A stretch of DNA of 64,000 bases from Pseudomonas tolaasii NCPPB 2192 (lineage in GTDB: Bacteria > Pseudomonadota > Gammaproteobacteria > Pseudomonadales > Pseudomonadaceae). Below the pieces are notes generated by a model that saw only the letters and a program-made list of their open reading frames with translations, had not been told where the DNA came from and ran no database searches. The position numbers and the translations under genes are program-made. Position 1 is the stretch's first letter. Every line of letters begins with the position of its first letter. This document shows, piece by piece, positions 47,786 through 55,855 of the stretch. The DNA lies in the NCBI RefSeq assembly GCF_002813445.1, contig NZ_PHHD01000001.1, forward strand, positions 2,170,001-2,234,000, read 5' to 3'.

Positions 47786-48505
47786 GGGGAAGACAGTGAT
47801 TGCCTGCAGCACCGCTGCCACGGCGGTGAACTCTCGGTCGACAGCCGCCAGCACGGGCCGCTTCAACACCAGCACTGGCACACCGCGCTCCCGTGCCACT
47901 TCCAGCTTCGGTTCGGTTGCCGTGCTGCCGCTGTTCTTGCTGATCAGCACATCGATGCCACGCCGTTCGAACAGCGCGCGTTCATCCTCGATCAAAAACG
48001 GCCCACGCGCGCCGATCACTTCACACCGCTCATTCCCCGGATACACGTCCAGCGCGCGCAGCGTCCAGAACTGCTCCGGCGGGATTTCATTCAGATGCTG
48101 CAACGGCTCACGCCCCAGCGTGAACAGCGGGCGCTTGAAGGGTTTGAGCGCTTCAATCAACTCGGCCCAATCACCGACTTCCCGCCAATCATCTCCCGCC
48201 TGTGGCTGCCACGCCGGACGCCGCAGCGCCCAGCACGGCACGCCACAAACACGCGCAGCCTCGGCGGCATTGCGGCTGATCTGCGCCGCATAGGGATGGG
48301 TCGCATCGAGAACCAGGCCAATCCCTTCGTCCCGAACAAACTGCGCCAGCCCCTCAGCCCCGCCATAACCGCCGACGCGCACCTGGCAGTTCAGGTCAGT
48401 CGGCACCCGCCCGACGCCCGCCAGGCTGTAGATATGTTCCGGGCCGAGCGTGCGAGCAATCGCCAGCGCCTCGGTCACACCGCCCAGCAACAGAATGCGC
48501 GTCAT
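47729..48505 (-). CDS. cobK: Precorrin-6A reductase CobK
   Basis: A 258-residue NAD(P)H-dependent enzyme that reduces precorrin-6A to 6B in aerobic B12 synthesis. N-terminal ILLLGGVTEALAIARTL and LDATHPYAAQISRNAAEA are family motifs; KNSGSTATEPKLEVARERGVPVLVLKRP is the C-terminal one. The start overlaps the cobL stop as ATGA. The last roughly 20 residues (FPCGSGLARDSRLSVARGAD) are read from a REP element, so the original end was probably near residue 238. Confidence 0.94.
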   Translation of the reverse strand: MTRILLLGGVTEALAIARTLGPEHIYSLAGVGRVPTDLNCQVRVGGYGGAEGLAQFVRDEGIGLVLDATHPYAAQISRNAAEAARVCGVPCWALRRPAWQPQAGDDWREVGDWAELIEALKPFKRPLFTLGREPLQHLNEIPPEQFWTLRALDVYPGNERCEVIGARGPFLIEDERALFERRGIDVLISKNSGSTATEPKLEVARERGVPVLVLKRPVLAAVDREFTAVAAVLQAITVFPCGSGLARDSRLSVARGAD

Positions 48506-49707
48506 AACGGCTTGACCACGTCCAGCAAGGTGATCGGCAATGCCTGGCGCCAGGTGTCGAATTCGCCCAACGGCTGGGCCTGGGCGACATGGATGCGCGT
48601 CAGTTCGCCGCCATGCCGGGCGCGCCAGTTCATCAAGGTCATCTCGCTTTGCAGGGTCACGGCATTGGCGACCAAGCGGCCACCGGGCCGCAGCTGTTGC
48701 CAGCACTTATCGAGCACGCCTTCGCGCGTTACGCCGCCGCCGATGAAGATCGCGTCCGGGGCTTCCAGGCCGTCCAGCGCCTGAGGCGCCTTGCCGCGGA
48801 TCAGTTGCAGGCCGGGTACACCCAGGGCATCGCGGTTATGTTCGATCAACCCTTGGCGGCCTTCATCGGCTTCAATCGCCAACGCGCGACAACTCGGATG
48901 GGTGCGCATCCACTCAATCCCGATGGAACCGCTGCCCGCGCCCACATCCCAGAGCAACTCACCGGGCACAGGCGCGAGGCGGGCGAGGGTCATGGCGCGT
49001 ACGTCGCGTTTGGTCAATTGGCCGTCGTGTTTGAAGGCTGAATCCGGCAGGCCTGCCAGGCGCGACAGGCGCGGTGTTTCGCTGGAGGCCACGCAATCGA
49101 TGGCGACCAGATTCAAATCGGCGACGCAAGCCTGTTGCCAATCACTCGCCACACCCTCGATGCGCCGCTCATCTGTGCCGCCCAAGTGCTCAAACACACT
49201 CAGCCGGCTCGGCCCGAAACCGGATTCAGTCAGTAAAGCGGCAATCAACGCCGGGCTGCCGCCGTCATTGCTCAACACCAACAACCGCACGCCGCTGGCC
49301 AGATGCGCATTCAGCGCCGCCATTGGCCGAGCCACCACAGACAAGGTCACCACGTCCTGCAACGGCCAACCCAGCCGCGCCGCCGCCAGCGACACGGACG
49401 ACGGCGCCGGCAAAATCAGCAACTCATCCGCCGTCACTTGCCGCGCCAGGCTGGCGCCCACGCCATAGAACATTGGATCGCCGCTGGCCAGTACGCACAC
49501 CGGTTCGCCACGCCTGGCCAGCACCGGATCCAGCGAAAACGGGCTCGGCCACAGCTGGCGTTCGCCGCGAATACACACCGGCAGCAGGTCCAACTGGCGC
49601 TGAGCACCTATAATCCGCGTGGCGCGCAACAGGGCATGCCGGGCATTCCTGCCCAGCCCCTTGAAGCCGTCTTCACCGATGCCTACAACCGTCAGCCAGG
49701 GCGACAT
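48502..49707 (-). CDS. cobL: Precorrin-6B C5,15-methyltransferase (decarboxylating) CobL
   Basis: A 401-residue fused enzyme that methylates C5 and C15 and decarboxylates the acetate side chain at C12. The N-terminal CbiE-type domain (WLTVVGIGEDGFKGLGRNARHAL, VCVLASGDPMFYGVG) is followed by a CbiT-type methyltransferase (LLWDVGAGSGSIGIEWMRT, binding SAM, and DAIFIGGGVTREGV). It is divergent from cobG and translationally coupled to cobK. Confidence 0.95.
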   Translation of the reverse strand: MSPWLTVVGIGEDGFKGLGRNARHALLRATRIIGAQRQLDLLPVCIRGERQLWPSPFSLDPVLARRGEPVCVLASGDPMFYGVGASLARQVTADELLILPAPSSVSLAAARLGWPLQDVVTLSVVARPMAALNAHLASGVRLLVLSNDGGSPALIAALLTESGFGPSRLSVFEHLGGTDERRIEGVASDWQQACVADLNLVAIDCVASSETPRLSRLAGLPDSAFKHDGQLTKRDVRAMTLARLAPVPGELLWDVGAGSGSIGIEWMRTHPSCRALAIEADEGRQGLIEHNRDALGVPGLQLIRGKAPQALDGLEAPDAIFIGGGVTREGVLDKCWQQLRPGGRLVANAVTLQSEMTLMNWRARHGGELTRIHVAQAQPLGEFDTWRQALPITLLDVVKPL

Positions 49708-49742
49708 AAGAATTCCTTGAACGACATCCGACGGGCAGGCTT

Positions 49743-49771
49743 TTCATGCCGTCGGACAAAGCAGGCATAAT
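49743..49771 (+). promoter_or_regulatory. Possible cobG promoter
   Basis: CATAAT at 49766-49771 is a fair -10 element, with a weak -35 (TTCATG) 17 nt before. It supports the GTG start of cobG at 49803. A hairpin (CCGACGG...CCGTCGG, 49728-49755) overlaps it. No cobalamin riboswitch is recognisable. Confidence 0.35.
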
Positions 49772-49802
49772 ACCGCGCCTTTACCCGTCAACCGGTAGCC
49801 CC

Positions 49803-51092
49803 GTGAACCGAACGCCCGCCCCGAACACCTTGCGCCCCTCGGCTTGCCCGGGGTTGCTGCGTATTGTCCAGGCGCTGGATGGCGGCATTTGCCGGATCAA
49901 ATTGGCCGGCGGTTCCATCACCGCAAAGCAGGCTCACGCGGTGGCCGACGCAGCCCGAGCCCATGCGGGCGGGGTGATCGAGGCGACCAACCGCGCCAAC
50001 CTGCAGATTCGCGGCATCGGCGCTGAACAGGACGCCCTGATCGCGACGCTCCTGGCTGCGGACCTCGGCCCCAGCCATGCGGCTGGCGACGACGTGCGCA
50101 ACCTGATGCTCAGCCCCGGCGCCGGCATCGACCCGCAGATGCTGTTCGACACCCGCCCGCTGGCGGCCCAAATCCTCGCGACCCTGCAAAATCACCCGCG
50201 TTTCCATGAGCTGTCGGCCAAGTTCGCCGTGCAACTCGATGGCGGCGAGGCCCTGGCGATGTTGGAGCATCACCATGACCTGTGGTTGTCGGCGTTTGAG
50301 CGCAAGGGCGAAACCTTGCTGGCGTTCGGCCTGGCCGGTTGCCCGGGGCTGGATGCGCCGCTGGCCGCCGTGCCGCTGGAACAGGGGCATGCGCTGGTGG
50401 TGGCTGTGCTGGAAGCGTTTCTCGACCTCGCCACCCCCGAGCAAATCCGCATGCGCCATCTGGCTGTGGATAAGTTATTGAGCCATCTGCGCCTGCCGTT
50501 GCTGCCGGCAGATGGCTTCAAACGCCCGGCCAGTGGCGCCCTGTTGCACCTCGGCACTTATCCACAGCTGCAAAAAAAACAATTCTACGTTGCCGCGGTC
50601 GCGCCCTTGGGCCGTCTGGATTCGAGCATGCTCAACGGCGTTGCACAGTTGGCCAGCGAGTTCGGCGACGGCACCCTGCGTTTCACGCCCTGGCAGGGCG
50701 TGTTGCTGCCTGGCGTTAAACATCCTGAAGCCGTCACTCAAGGCTTGGAGACGCTGGGCTTTCTCTGCTCGATCGACCAACCCCTGGCGCGCATGGTCGC
50801 CTGTACCGGCTCCAGCGGTTGCGCCAAAGGCCTGGCCGACACCAAGGCCGACGCCATACGGCTGGCCGCGTTGCAACCGCAGCACGATGTGCACCTGTCC
50901 GGCTGCCCACGCTCCTGCGCCGCTGCGCACACCGCGCCGGTCACCTTGCTGGCCGTCAGCCCCGGCCACTACGACCTCTATTTTCGCGATGCAGCCCACC
51001 CGGGTTTCGGCCGGCTGCACGCGCGCACCCTTTCCATTGAAGCGGCGGGCGCCCTGTTGCGCGCCCACCCACGGAGCAACACCGATGATTGA
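49803..51092 (+). CDS. cobG: Precorrin-3B synthase CobG
   Basis: A 429-residue ferredoxin-type sulfite/nitrite-reductase-fold monooxygenase that hydroxylates C20 and forms the lactone of precorrin-3B, the mark of the aerobic pathway. The 4Fe-4S/siroheme cysteines are visible as CTGSSGC and CPRSC near residues 340 and 365. GTG 49803 begins VNRTPAPNTLRPSACPG; the ATG-initiated frame at 49746 starts upstream of the likely transcript start. The stop overlaps cobH by 8 nt. Confidence 0.93.
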   Translation: MNRTPAPNTLRPSACPGLLRIVQALDGGICRIKLAGGSITAKQAHAVADAARAHAGGVIEATNRANLQIRGIGAEQDALIATLLAADLGPSHAAGDDVRNLMLSPGAGIDPQMLFDTRPLAAQILATLQNHPRFHELSAKFAVQLDGGEALAMLEHHHDLWLSAFERKGETLLAFGLAGCPGLDAPLAAVPLEQGHALVVAVLEAFLDLATPEQIRMRHLAVDKLLSHLRLPLLPADGFKRPASGALLHLGTYPQLQKKQFYVAAVAPLGRLDSSMLNGVAQLASEFGDGTLRFTPWQGVLLPGVKHPEAVTQGLETLGFLCSIDQPLARMVACTGSSGCAKGLADTKADAIRLAALQPQHDVHLSGCPRSCAAAHTAPVTLLAVSPGHYDLYFRDAAHPGFGRLHARTLSIEAAGALLRAHPRSNTDD

Positions 51093-51711
51093 TTACATCC
51101 GCGACGGTCAGGAGATCTATCGCAACTCCTTCGCCATTATTCGCGCGGAAGCCAAACTCGACCGCATCCCGGCCGACCTGGAAAAACTCGCGGTGCGCGT
51201 GATTCATGCCTGCGGCATGGTCGAGGCCATCGACGGCCTGCAGTTTTCCGAAGGCGCGGGCAAGGCCGGGCGCGACGCGCTGGCCGCCGGCGCGCCGATT
51301 CTATGTGATGCGCGGATGGTCTCCGAAGGCGTGACCCGCGCGCGCCTGCCGGCCAACAATGCAGTGATCTGCACCCTGCGCGACGACAGCGTGCCGGAGC
51401 TGGCGCGCGAATTGGGCAACACCCGCTCCGCCGCCGCACTGGAGCTGTGGCGCCCGCACCTGGAAGGCAGCGTGGTGGTGATCGGCAACGCGCCGACCGC
51501 CTTGTTCTACCTGCTGGAAATGCTCGATGCAGGCGCGCCCAAACCGGCGTTGATCCTCGGCTTCCCGGTGGGCTTCGTCGGCGCCGCCGAGTCCAAGGCG
51601 ATGCTGGCGGCGGACAGCCGTGGCGTGCCGTTTGTGATCATGCAAGGGCGCCTGGGCGGCAGTGCCATGGCCGCCGCAGCCGTCAACGCCTTGGCCACGG
51701 AGGTCGAATAA
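51085..51711 (+). CDS. cobH: Precorrin-8X methylmutase CobH
   Basis: A 208-residue enzyme that moves a methyl from C11 to C12 to give hydrogenobyrinate. The conserved catalytic His is His41 in RVIHACGMVE; ILCDARMVSEGVTR and ILGFPVGFVGAAESK are further family motifs. It overlaps cobG by 8 nt and cobI by one base. Confidence 0.96.
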   Translation: MIDYIRDGQEIYRNSFAIIRAEAKLDRIPADLEKLAVRVIHACGMVEAIDGLQFSEGAGKAGRDALAAGAPILCDARMVSEGVTRARLPANNAVICTLRDDSVPELARELGNTRSAAALELWRPHLEGSVVVIGNAPTALFYLLEMLDAGAPKPALILGFPVGFVGAAESKAMLAADSRGVPFVIMQGRLGGSAMAAAAVNALATEVE

Positions 51712-52442
51712 TGCAGGCACGCGGACGTTTGATCGGCCTGGGCGTCGGCCCCGGCGACCCGGAACTGATCACCCTCAAGGCGCTGCGCCTGCTGCGTGAG
51801 TCGCCGGTGGTGGCGTACTTCGTGGCCAAGGGCAAGAAAGGCAACGCCTTCGGCATCATCGAAGATCATTTGGTGCCACAGCAAACCTTGATGCCGCTGG
51901 TGTACCCGGTGACCACCGAAGTGCTGCCGGCACCGATGTCCTACGAACAGGTAATCAGTGATTTCTACGATGCCGCCAGCCTGGAAGTGGCCGCGCATCT
52001 GGATGCCGGGCGCGATGTGGCGGTGATCTGCGAGGGCGACCCGTTTTTCTACGGCTCCTACATGTACCTGCATGATCGCCTGGCCGAGCGCTACGAAGCG
52101 CAAGTGATTCCCGGCGTGTGCTCGATGTTGGGCGGCGCCTCGGTACTCGGCGCGCCTTTGGTGTATCGCAATCAGAGCTTGTCGGTACTCTCCGGTGTGC
52201 TGCCCCATGACGACCTCAAGCGCCGCCTGGCGGACGCCGATGCGGCGGTGATCATGAAGCTCGGTCGCAATTTCCCGAAAGTGCGCCAGGTGCTGGAAGA
52301 ACTCGGCCTGGCCGGGCGTGCGTTGTATGTGGAGCGCGCGACCATGGCCAACCAGAAGATCGTGCCGCTGGATCAGGTGGACCCGGCTTCGTCGCCGTAC
52401 TTCTCGCTGATCATCGTGCCCGGCGAACGGTGGCAGGGGTGA
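51711..52442 (+). CDS. cobI: Precorrin-2 C20-methyltransferase CobI
   Basis: A 243-residue SAM-dependent tetrapyrrole methylase. Typical motifs are LIGLGVGPGDPELITLKALRLL, ICEGDPFFYGSYMYLHDRL and VIPGVCSMLGGASVLGAPL. It converts precorrin-2 to precorrin-3A. TAATG overlap with cobH, TGATG overlap with cobJ. Confidence 0.96.
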   Translation: MQARGRLIGLGVGPGDPELITLKALRLLRESPVVAYFVAKGKKGNAFGIIEDHLVPQQTLMPLVYPVTTEVLPAPMSYEQVISDFYDAASLEVAAHLDAGRDVAVICEGDPFFYGSYMYLHDRLAERYEAQVIPGVCSMLGGASVLGAPLVYRNQSLSVLSGVLPHDDLKRRLADADAAVIMKLGRNFPKVRQVLEELGLAGRALYVERATMANQKIVPLDQVDPASSPYFSLIIVPGERWQG

Positions 52443-54079
52443 TGAAGCCAGCGATCGTTATTCTGGGCCAGGGCAGCCTGGCCACTGCGCGCAAGATCCA
52501 GCAGGTCTACCCGGGCTCCCTGATTCACGGCTTGGCCGGGCGGGTTGATGGTGCCGACCAGTCCTACAGCGAATTCGGAGCGACCCTGCGCGAGCTGTAT
52601 CAACAAGGCACGCCGCTGATTGCGCTGTGCGCGGCGGGCATCGTGATCCGCACGCTGGCGCCGTTGCTGCTGGAGAAGGGCGAGGAGCCCGCCGTGCTGG
52701 CCGTTGCCGAAGACGGCAGCGCGGTGGTGCCGTTGCTCGGTGGGCTGGGTGGCGTGAATGTGATGGCGCGCGAGATTGCCACCGCGCTGGATGTGGCTGC
52801 AGCGATCACCACCAGTGGCGAGCTGCGTTTCGGCACCTGCCTGCTCAACCCGCCCAAGGGCTATGCGCTGGCGGACCTGGAACTGGGCAAGCGTTTTGTC
52901 TCGGACCTGCTGGCCGGTGAAAGCGTGCGTATCGAAGGCGCCGCGCCGTGGCTGGACCAGGCCAATCTGCCGCAGGACCAGCAAGCGCGCCTGGCGATTC
53001 ATATCGGCAGTGACGCCCGGGAACCGGCCGCCAATGAACTGCTGATTTACCCGAAGAACGTGTGCGTCACCTGCAAGCCGGGTGAGCAACTGGCCGAGCG
53101 TGTGCGAGCGGCGTTGCAGCAAGCGGGCATCGCCCTGCAATCCCTGGCGTGCCTGCTGGCCAGCGATGGGCAGATGGCCGAGGCGTCGCTGCACGCCGCG
53201 GCACTGGAGCTGGGTGTGCCGCTGCGCTTTGCACAGGTGGCGCAGGATGCGGATATCGTAATCAGCGTCGCCGAGCAACCGCTGGACCTGGCGCAAGTCG
53301 GCCGTATTCGCGGCCGCCTTGCCGTGATCGGCCTGGGCCCCGGCGCTGCCGAGTTGATGGTGCCGGCGGTGAAGGCGGAACTGGCGCGCTGCACCGATGT
53401 GCTTGGCTACGAGACCTATGTGCGTATGGCCGGGCCGTTCCGTGACGACCAGGTTCAACACTGCACCGATAACCGTGAAGAAATGCAGCGCGCCCGGCAC
53501 GCCTTCGAACTGGCTGCGCAAGGTCGCTCGGTGGTGGTGGTGTCGTCCGGTGATCCGGGGGTGTTCGCCATGGCCGCGGCGGTGATCGAGGCGTTGCATG
53601 AGTCGGGCGACCCGGCCTGGCATCAGGTCGACCTGGAAATTTTGCCGGGTGTGTCGGCTTCGCTGGCCACGGCGGCACAGGCGGGGGCGCCGTTGGGCCA
53701 TGACTTCTGCGTGATGTCGCTGTCGGACAACCTCAAGCCCTGGTCGATCATCGAAAAGCGTCTGGACCTGGCTTCACAGGCTGATCTGGCGCTGGCGTTC
53801 TACAACCCGATCTCGCGTTCACGGCCCTGGCAATTGGGGCGTGCACTGGAAATTGTCGCGTTGCATCGCACCGCTGATACGCCGGTGGTATTGGGCCGTG
53901 ACATCGGCCGCCCCGGCCAGACCCTGCGCGTCACGACACTGGGGCAACTGACTCCGGAACAGGTGGACATGCGCACCATGGTGCTGATCGGCTCGTCCAC
54001 CACCTGCACATTCCCGCGTGCCGGTGGGGGTGAGTGGGTGTATACACCGCGCTGGTATGGCGAAAAGCCCGTCTCCTGA
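52442..54079 (+). CDS. cobJ: CbiG-CobJ fusion: precorrin-3B C17-methyltransferase
   Basis: A 545-residue fusion. Residues 1 to about 285 are CbiG-like (GLAGRVDGADQSY, LCAAGIVIRTLAPLL, VVPLLGGLGGVNVMAREIA), and from about 290 the CobJ methyltransferase follows (AVIGLGPGAAELMVPAVKAEL, YVVVVSSGDPGVFAM-type, LEILPGVSASLATAAQAGAPLGHDFCVMSLSD). CobJ contracts the ring of precorrin-3B to precorrin-4. The fusion is usual in pseudomonads. ATG 52442 overlaps the cobI stop by one base; a terminator follows the gene. Confidence 0.94.
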   Translation: MKPAIVILGQGSLATARKIQQVYPGSLIHGLAGRVDGADQSYSEFGATLRELYQQGTPLIALCAAGIVIRTLAPLLLEKGEEPAVLAVAEDGSAVVPLLGGLGGVNVMAREIATALDVAAAITTSGELRFGTCLLNPPKGYALADLELGKRFVSDLLAGESVRIEGAAPWLDQANLPQDQQARLAIHIGSDAREPAANELLIYPKNVCVTCKPGEQLAERVRAALQQAGIALQSLACLLASDGQMAEASLHAAALELGVPLRFAQVAQDADIVISVAEQPLDLAQVGRIRGRLAVIGLGPGAAELMVPAVKAELARCTDVLGYETYVRMAGPFRDDQVQHCTDNREEMQRARHAFELAAQGRSVVVVSSGDPGVFAMAAAVIEALHESGDPAWHQVDLEILPGVSASLATAAQAGAPLGHDFCVMSLSDNLKPWSIIEKRLDLASQADLALAFYNPISRSRPWQLGRALEIVALHRTADTPVVLGRDIGRPGQTLRVTTLGQLTPEQVDMRTMVLIGSSTTCTFPRAGGGEWVYTPRWYGEKPVS

Positions 54080-54102
54080 AAACGGCCTGTCAGGCGAAAG
54101 AA

Positions 54103-54158
54103 AGCTCCGAGTGATGCCGGGTGAAAACCGGTCATGACTCGGGGCTTTTTCTTTTTTT
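54103..54158 (+). terminator. Rho-independent terminator after cobJ
   Basis: GCTCCGAGT pairs with ACTCGGGGC around an inner stem (CCGG...CCGG), followed by CTTTTTCTTTTTTT. It closes the cobGHIJ unit. Confidence 0.85.
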
Positions 54159-54317
54159 GCCGATGAATCGTGGAAAGCGGCTGCGCGAGTCCCGGCCTGG
54201 CTGGGCAGCGCTTTTTCGACGCTGTGACCAAGCGATGTTTGTCGTCTGGAAAGCGCTTCTTTGCCTGGACTAGTGTGAGCACAAGCCCCGTGTCGGGGTG
54301 TTTGTGGAGAACAGAAA

Positions 54318-55097
54318 ATGGAGCGACATCACCGCAGGATCAACAGCGTGAAACGACGCAAGCTGATCGCCGCCTATAAGCTGCCAGGGGCGCCGGGGTT
54401 GCCTGCCACGGTGCCACTGGACGGCGAAGATGACAGCAACGCAGCCGTGGTGAACAACGGCGTGATTTCGTTTGTGGAGGGCATGTCGGCGTTGAACCGC
54501 GAGTACATCCGCAAAAGCTATCTGCTGGCCAGCAGTTATGTGAGCGATGTGCTGAAGGTCAGCCGGGGCACGGAGCGTTGGTACGACGAATTTATCCAGG
54601 TCATGATCAGCCTGGGCTGGCTGCCGGTGCGCAGCAGTTTCGAGCGGGTTTCAAGCGCCGGCAAGGGGCTGACGGTGCAGTTGGCGGCGCTGAACATGAT
54701 TGCGGCAATGCTGGCGACCAGCTCGCTGGCCGGACCGCTGCTTGCCGTGCTGCCGAAACTGGCCGCCGATGCGCTGGAGGCGTTGAAGCGGCAACCGGCG
54801 TCTTTCGAGTTGTTCAAACGCAACAGTACGGTGCATCAGGGCGGCGATTTTGGCCTGGCGTCCTGCGCCGAAACCGATGGCGAGGTCATGATGGTGCTGG
54901 TGACGTACAGCAGCCATGGCGTGAACAAACAGGCGGGGTTGCCGTTTCTGGAGTGGGACAGCTCCTCGTTCGAGGCCTTCAGCGGGCAGACCTGCCTGGC
55001 GCTGAATACCTCGGTGGTCAACGAAAAAACCATCCGCCTGATGCGCGAAAGCGCGGGTGACAAGGTGCAACTGGCGATTGCCAAATACCGGATCTAG
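54318..55097 (+). CDS. Protein of unknown function
   Basis: A 259-residue protein that I do not recognise. Residues 1-20 are very basic (MERHHRRINSVKRRKL). A mixed alpha region follows, with WYDEFIQVMISLGWLPV near 90 and a hydrophobic Ala/Leu-rich helix region near 118-150 (LTVQLAALNMIAAMLATSS, GPLLAVLPKLAADAL). The last third is beta-like (FGLASCAETDGEVMMVLVTY). There is no signal peptide. GGAG lies about 9 nt before ATG 54318. It stands alone after the cob terminator and its stop overlaps that of the convergent MarC gene by 4 nt. It could be accessory, for example toxin-like, but nothing specific supports this. Confidence 0.7.
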   Translation: MERHHRRINSVKRRKLIAAYKLPGAPGLPATVPLDGEDDSNAAVVNNGVISFVEGMSALNREYIRKSYLLASSYVSDVLKVSRGTERWYDEFIQVMISLGWLPVRSSFERVSSAGKGLTVQLAALNMIAAMLATSSLAGPLLAVLPKLAADALEALKRQPASFELFKRNSTVHQGGDFGLASCAETDGEVMMVLVTYSSHGVNKQAGLPFLEWDSSSFEAFSGQTCLALNTSVVNEKTIRLMRESAGDKVQLAIAKYRI

Positions 55098-55690
55098 GGC
55101 ACCAGGTAGCCGCGAACCCCGGTAAAGATAATTTGCGCGGCCAGGGCGCACACGAACAACCCCATCAACCGGCTGACAATCTGCAAGCCCTGGTCGCCGA
55201 GGATGCGCTCGATACGGTTGGACAGGTACAGCACCACGCCCACCGTGAGGCTGGCCAGGGCGATGCTGAGAATCGCCATGATCTTGTCGTCCCAATGCGG
55301 CTGGCTGACGCCCATCACCAGCAGGGCGCCGATGGTGCCGGGGCCGACCGTGAGCGGGATGGTCAGCGGTACGATGGTGACATCCTGCTGCACGTTGTCG
55401 GTCTGCACCGCTGATTTGCCCTGGGCCATGCCCAGGGCGGAGATGAACAGCACGCTGCCGGCGCCGATGCGGAAGGCGTCTACGGTGATGCCGAACACAC
55501 TGAAAATCACCCGGCCGAACAGGTAGAGCAACACGCTGGACACGAGCGTGGCCAACGCGACTTTCCAGGCCAGGCGCCGGCGTTCCTTGCTGGAGTAGCC
55601 GCGAGTCAGGCTGATGAAGCAGGACAGCACGAAGAACGGGCTGTAGAGCACCAGCATTTTCAGGTAGACGCTGAATAACACGTGGAGCAT
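55094..55690 (-). CDS. MarC-family integral membrane protein
   Basis: A 198-residue protein with six predicted helices; family motifs are IPLTIPLTVGPGTIGALLVMG and GDQGLQIVSRLMGLFVCALAAQIIFTGVRGY. MarC proteins were once linked with multiple antibiotic resistance but their substrate is unknown. ATG 55690. It is transcribed toward the unknown 54318 gene. Confidence 0.9.
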   Translation of the reverse strand: MLHVLFSVYLKMLVLYSPFFVLSCFISLTRGYSSKERRRLAWKVALATLVSSVLLYLFGRVIFSVFGITVDAFRIGAGSVLFISALGMAQGKSAVQTDNVQQDVTIVPLTIPLTVGPGTIGALLVMGVSQPHWDDKIMAILSIALASLTVGVVLYLSNRIERILGDQGLQIVSRLMGLFVCALAAQIIFTGVRGYLVP

Positions 55691-55740
55691 GGAGGCGGCT
55701 CGCGGGCTGGGGAGGTCGTGGGGGAGTCTAACAGTCTCGG

Positions 55741-55855
55741 ATGATCGTTCCCACGCTCAGCGTGGGAATGCCGCTTTGGACGCTCCGCGTCCCGCTCCGA
55801 AAGTGACGCAGAGCGTCACGGGATGCATTCCCACGCAGAGCGTGGGAACGATCAT
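55741..55855. repeat. Long palindromic repeat, copy 3
   Basis: ATGATCGTTCCCACGCTCAG at the left and GAGCGTGGGAACGATCAT at the right, with two inner inverted units. It abuts the retS stop and is homologous to the copies at 23501 and 27046. Confidence 0.9.

Noticed and set aside
49708..49802. Cobalamin riboswitch before cobG or the TonB receptor
   Set aside because: The leaders are too short and no B12-box like sequence (GCCACTG) is visible.
54320..54332. TGGAGCGACATCA shared with the region before the first NEL gene
   Set aside because: One copy is a ribosome binding region and the other is coding; the match is short and does not extend, so it is probably chance.
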